Made by a program: the position numbers and the translations under genes. This document shows positions 6,320 to 8,551 of a DNA stretch of 8,551 nt, piece after piece (position 1 is the stretch's first letter; each line of letters begins with the position of its first letter). The DNA lies in contig JAAXXA010000093.1 of assembly GCA_013334735.1 (NCBI GenBank), positions 1 to 8,551 on the forward strand. Reading direction: 5' to 3'. The notes beneath the pieces were generated by a model that saw only the letters and a list, made by a program, of their open reading frames with translations, made no database searches and was not told the DNA's origin. Source of the stretch: Bacteroidota bacterium (GTDB lineage Bacteria; Bacteroidota; Bacteroidia; Bacteroidales; CG2-30-32-10).

Positions 6320-8003
6320 AAAAATAAAAATTCTAGCTATTGATGATAACCAGGATAACCTGATCAGCTTGAAAGCGCTGTTGAAAGAGGCATTTCCTTT
6401 CTCTCTGATATTAACAGCAATAAACGGGGCAATAGGTCTTGAATTAGCTGAAACAGAAGATCCCGATGTTATTCTGCTTGATATTGTAATGCCAAGAATG
6501 GATGGATTTGAAGTGTGTAAAAAAATTAAAGCAAATAAAAAATTAAACAATATCCCCATAGTCTTTATTACCGCTCTTAAAGTTGATAAAGAGAGCCGTA
6601 TCCGCGCTTTGGAATTAGGAGCCGAAGCCTTTATAGCCAAACCTATTGACGAAAGTGAATTAATCGCTCAAATTAGGGCAATGGTAAAAATTAAAGCATC
6701 AAATATTAAAAAACGCGACGAAAAAGAATTGCTTGCCGCTTTGGTAGCTAAACGCACTTATGACTTGGAGATGGAACTTGCAGAACGTAAACGAATAGAA
6801 GTAGAACTAATCAAGGCCAAAGAAAAAGCCGAAGAAAGCGACCGTTTGAAATCGGCTTTCCTTGCTAATATGAGTCATGAGATACGAACACCCATGAACG
6901 GAATACTGGGATTTGCCGAATTATTAAAAGAACCTAATCTTACAGGCTCTGAACAGCAAGATTACATCAAAATCATAGAAAAAAGCGGTAAACGCATGCT
7001 CAATATTATCAACGATATAATCAATATTTCAAAAATAGAATCAGGTCAAGAGAAAATTACTATTTCAGAGACTAATATAAACGAACAAATTGAATTTATT
7101 TATACTTTTTTTAAATGTGAAGTAGAAAAAAAAGGGATACAACTTTTATATAATAATTCATTACCAACAGAAGAGTCCGTAATAAAAACAGATAGTGAAA
7201 AAATATACGCAATCCTTACAAATCTCGTTAAAAATGCTATTAAATTTACAAGCGAGGGATACATTAAATTTGGATATGAGAAAAAAGGTGAATATCTTGA
7301 ATTTTTCGTAAAAGATACAGGGACGGGGATTAATCCCGCACAAAAAGAAATCATTTTTGAAAGATTCAGGCAAGGTAGCGAATCGCTTTCCCGAAATTAT
7401 GAAGGAGCTGGCTTGGGATTATCTATTTCTAAAGCATATATCGAAATGCTTGGCGGAAAAATTTGGGTAGAAAGCGAATTAGAAAACCTGCCTGCCCTGC
7501 CTGCCGATCAGGCAGGCGAACAGATGGGAGGTTCAACATTTTATTTTACAATTCCATATAATGGCATAATAGAAGAACAAAATATCAATAAAAATATTAA
7601 TTATAATGAAAGTGAAAATATTGAAATTAATAATCTGAAAATATTGATTGCCGAAGACGATGCTTTATCGAAAATGCTAATTATTCTGGCAATCGAAAAT
7701 TTTTGCAGTGAAATTTTAAAAGTAAGTACAGGTTTTGAGGCTGTTGAAGCATGCAGAAATAACCCCGACATTGATTTAGTTCTTATGGATATTAAAATGC
7801 CTGAAATGGATGGATATGAAGCTATCAAACAAATACGACAATTTAACAAAAAAATTATTATTATTGCCCAAACAGCTTATGCTCTTTCAGGAGATAGAGA
7901 AAAAGCAATGGATGCAGGTTGTAATGATTACGTCTCAAAACCAATTATTAAACCTATATTGATAGAGCTAATAAAAAAGTATTTCGCAAATAGGGATCAA
8001 TAG
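6297..8003 (+). CDS. Soluble hybrid histidine kinase (REC-HisKA-HATPase-REC)
   Basis: A 568-residue cytoplasmic kinase without membrane segments. The N-terminal receiver (about 9-130) has acidic residues D16/D17, phosphoacceptor D62 in LLDIVMPRMDG, T92 and K115-P116. A coiled coil (135-183) leads to HisKA with H194 in SHEIRTPMNG. HATPase follows, with N-box N309/N313, G1 DTGTGI (340-345), F-box around F354-F357 and G2 GAGLGL (370-375). The C-terminal receiver (about 447-565) has E453/D454/D455, D498, T526 and K548-P549. All catalytic residues look intact. Its input is presumably phosphorylation of, or binding to, the N-terminal receiver. It overlaps the upstream kinase gene by 23 nt; an in-frame ATG at 6309, directly before ENKKIKILAIDD, would overlap by 11 nt and is an equally plausible start. 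Residues 396-411 are an unusual insertion described separately. No output domain is present. Confidence 0.93.
   Translation: MKYFMENKKIKILAIDDNQDNLISLKALLKEAFPFSLILTAINGAIGLELAETEDPDVILLDIVMPRMDGFEVCKKIKANKKLNNIPIVFITALKVDKESRIRALELGAEAFIAKPIDESELIAQIRAMVKIKASNIKKRDEKELLAALVAKRTYDLEMELAERKRIEVELIKAKEKAEESDRLKSAFLANMSHEIRTPMNGILGFAELLKEPNLTGSEQQDYIKIIEKSGKRMLNIINDIINISKIESGQEKITISETNINEQIEFIYTFFKCEVEKKGIQLLYNNSLPTEESVIKTDSEKIYAILTNLVKNAIKFTSEGYIKFGYEKKGEYLEFFVKDTGTGINPAQKEIIFERFRQGSESLSRNYEGAGLGLSISKAYIEMLGGKIWVESELENLPALPADQAGEQMGGSTFYFTIPYNGIIEEQNINKNINYNESENIEINNLKILIAEDDALSKMLIILAIENFCSEILKVSTGFEAVEACRNNPDIDLVLMDIKMPEMDGYEAIKQIRQFNKKIIIIAQTAYALSGDREKAMDAGCNDYVSKPIIKPILIELIKKYFANRDQ
7482..7529 (+). 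repeat. GC-rich palindromic insertion within the kinase ATPase domain
   Basis: In this kinase family the end of the HATPase domain normally reads roughly VESELGKGSTFYFTIPY. Here SEL and GST are separated by 16 residues (396-411, including LPALPADQAG) instead of about two. The DNA is GC-rich in an AT-rich gene and contains inverted arms GCCTGCC (7499-7505) and GGCAGGC (7511-7517) around a 5-bp centre, plus a repeated CCTGCC at 7491-7496. Frame is kept. This looks like a palindromic repeat that landed in a surface loop between the G2 region and the last strand. Confidence 0.65.
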
Positions 8004-8018
8004 ACCTTATATTGAATT

Positions 8019-8551
8019 TTAATACGATTTTAGAGCTAGCTTTCTCATTTTATTTTTTTCAGGCTCCGAAGGAAATTTACCACCATAAATTGCTTTTTCC
8101 CAATCACCATACATAGGATTTGGCAATAGTATAAAATTTTCACTCAATTGCGTTTTCAAGCTGTCAACCAAGTTCATACCATAGTCGTTTTTTCTGGTTC
8201 CGAAAACTTCATTAAAGTCGCGCAAATTATCACCTATAGTTAAGATAATCTTATATTTTTTGCTGATTTCGTTATAGCGGGCTGTTTTATCACTTTGTTT
8301 CCCTTTGAGGTACATGTGTGTGGTATCAGCGAATGGTATTTTTTCGTTTATCATATTCTTCAAAGTTGCATCACGTTCATCGGTTTCCCTATTTGAAACA
8401 AAAAAAGCTTCAACACCTTTAGATTTTGCATAAGTTAAAAAGTCAATAACACCCGGTAATGGCTTGGCAATAGCAAGTTTAGTCCATTCCTTCCATGTTT
8501 TGGATGAATAAGAAAAACCTTTCTCTATCATTTTGGCTTCGTAAGGAGAAT
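8019..8551 (-). CDS. HAD-family acid phosphatase, lipoprotein e(P4)/5'-nucleotidase type (N-terminus outside window)
   Basis: This is the C-terminal part of a phosphatase related to Haemophilus lipoprotein e(P4), a class C nonspecific acid phosphatase acting on nucleotides and other phosphomonoesters outside the cytoplasm. The frame is open to the window edge: SPYEAK precedes the first visible Met at 8531, matching the family's D-N-S-P-Y-x-x-K stretch, so that Met is internal. The nucleophile motif DxDxT and any signal peptide lie beyond 8551. Visible family features, numbered from that Met, are TWKEW (12-16), KPLPGVIDFL (23-32), FFVSNRE (43-49, the HAD motif II region), YLKGKQSDKTARY (74-86) and IGDNLRDF (99-106) with motif IV acidic residues D101 and D105. 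The stop is 15 bp from the convergent kinase stop. About 177 codons are visible, roughly two thirds of the expected protein. Confidence 0.88.
   Translation of the reverse strand, partial: SPYEAKMIEKGFSYSSKTWKEWTKLAIAKPLPGVIDFLTYAKSKGVEAFFVSNRETDERDATLKNMINEKIPFADTTHMYLKGKQSDKTARYNEISKKYKIILTIGDNLRDFNEVFGTRKNDYGMNLVDSLKTQLSENFILLPNPMYGDWEKAIYGGKFPSEPEKNKMRKLALKSY

Noticed and set aside
6284..6640. Minus-strand open frame of 118 codons
   Set aside because: It is fully antisense to the end of the first kinase and the N-terminal receiver of the second, whose motifs are intact. Its Ser/Ile-rich sequence is typical of an antisense shadow.
7100..7373. Two overlapping minus-strand frames with hydrophobic stretches
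   Set aside because: Both are antisense to the HATPase domain of the second kinase; neither has independent support.
8004..8018. Possible bidirectional terminator between convergent genes
   Set aside because: Only 15 bp separate the two stops and no stem with a T tract can be found in either direction.
8019..8531. Complete 170-residue phosphatase starting at the Met at 8531
   Set aside because: The frame remains open upstream and SPYEAK, a conserved family stretch, precedes that Met, so the true N-terminus lies outside the window.

Overview
The window looks like a chromosomal segment from a Bacteroidota (Bacteroidetes) bacterium, probably an environmental or gut Bacteroidales/Cytophagales-like lineage. 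The reasons are the low GC content, two perfect Bacteroidetes-type -7 boxes (TAnnTTTG) upstream of gene starts, A-rich rather than Shine-Dalgarno leaders, and protein families common in that phylum: a lipoprotein with a carboxypeptidase-regulatory-like fold, a WNWRxxYIASEDERSPF protein of unknown function, and large hybrid histidine kinases with several receiver domains. I found no rRNA, tRNA, CRISPR array, integrase or transposase.

Left block (about 126-1912, + strand): a promoter and possible operator lead into four tightly packed genes. These are a Phd/YefM-type antitoxin, a RelE/ParE-family toxin (8-nt overlap), an outer-membrane-type lipoprotein (6-nt gap) and a conserved protein of unknown function (8-nt gap). 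The spacing suggests one polycistronic unit, although the last two genes have no known link to the toxin-antitoxin pair.

Middle (1913-2388): a 476-bp non-coding gap. It contains a GC-rich, strongly palindromic element at 1941-2025 (11-bp perfect outer arms enclosing a 14-bp perfect palindrome), a separate AT-rich hairpin, and the promoter for the next block.

Right block (about 2344-8003, + strand): a signalling cluster. It holds a CheR-family methyltransferase, a 990-residue membrane-bound hybrid kinase (TM - helical periplasmic sensor - TM - HAMP - GAF - HisKA - HATPase - REC - REC) and an overlapping 568-residue soluble hybrid kinase (REC - HisKA - HATPase - REC). Together they could form a multi-step phosphorelay in which the membrane kinase senses a signal and the soluble kinase receives it through its N-terminal receiver. 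No Hpt protein, DNA-binding regulator, CheB or chemoreceptor is encoded here, so the output lies elsewhere. The ATPase domain of the second kinase carries an in-frame GC-rich palindromic insertion, the most unusual feature of the window.

Right edge (8019-8551, - strand): the C-terminal part of a HAD-type acid phosphatase of the lipoprotein e(P4)/5'-nucleotidase family, convergent with the kinase genes and cut off by the window end.

I see no clear evidence for a wholly new biological system. The best leads are the two palindromic elements, one intergenic and one inside a kinase, and the CheR plus double-hybrid-kinase cluster without CheB.
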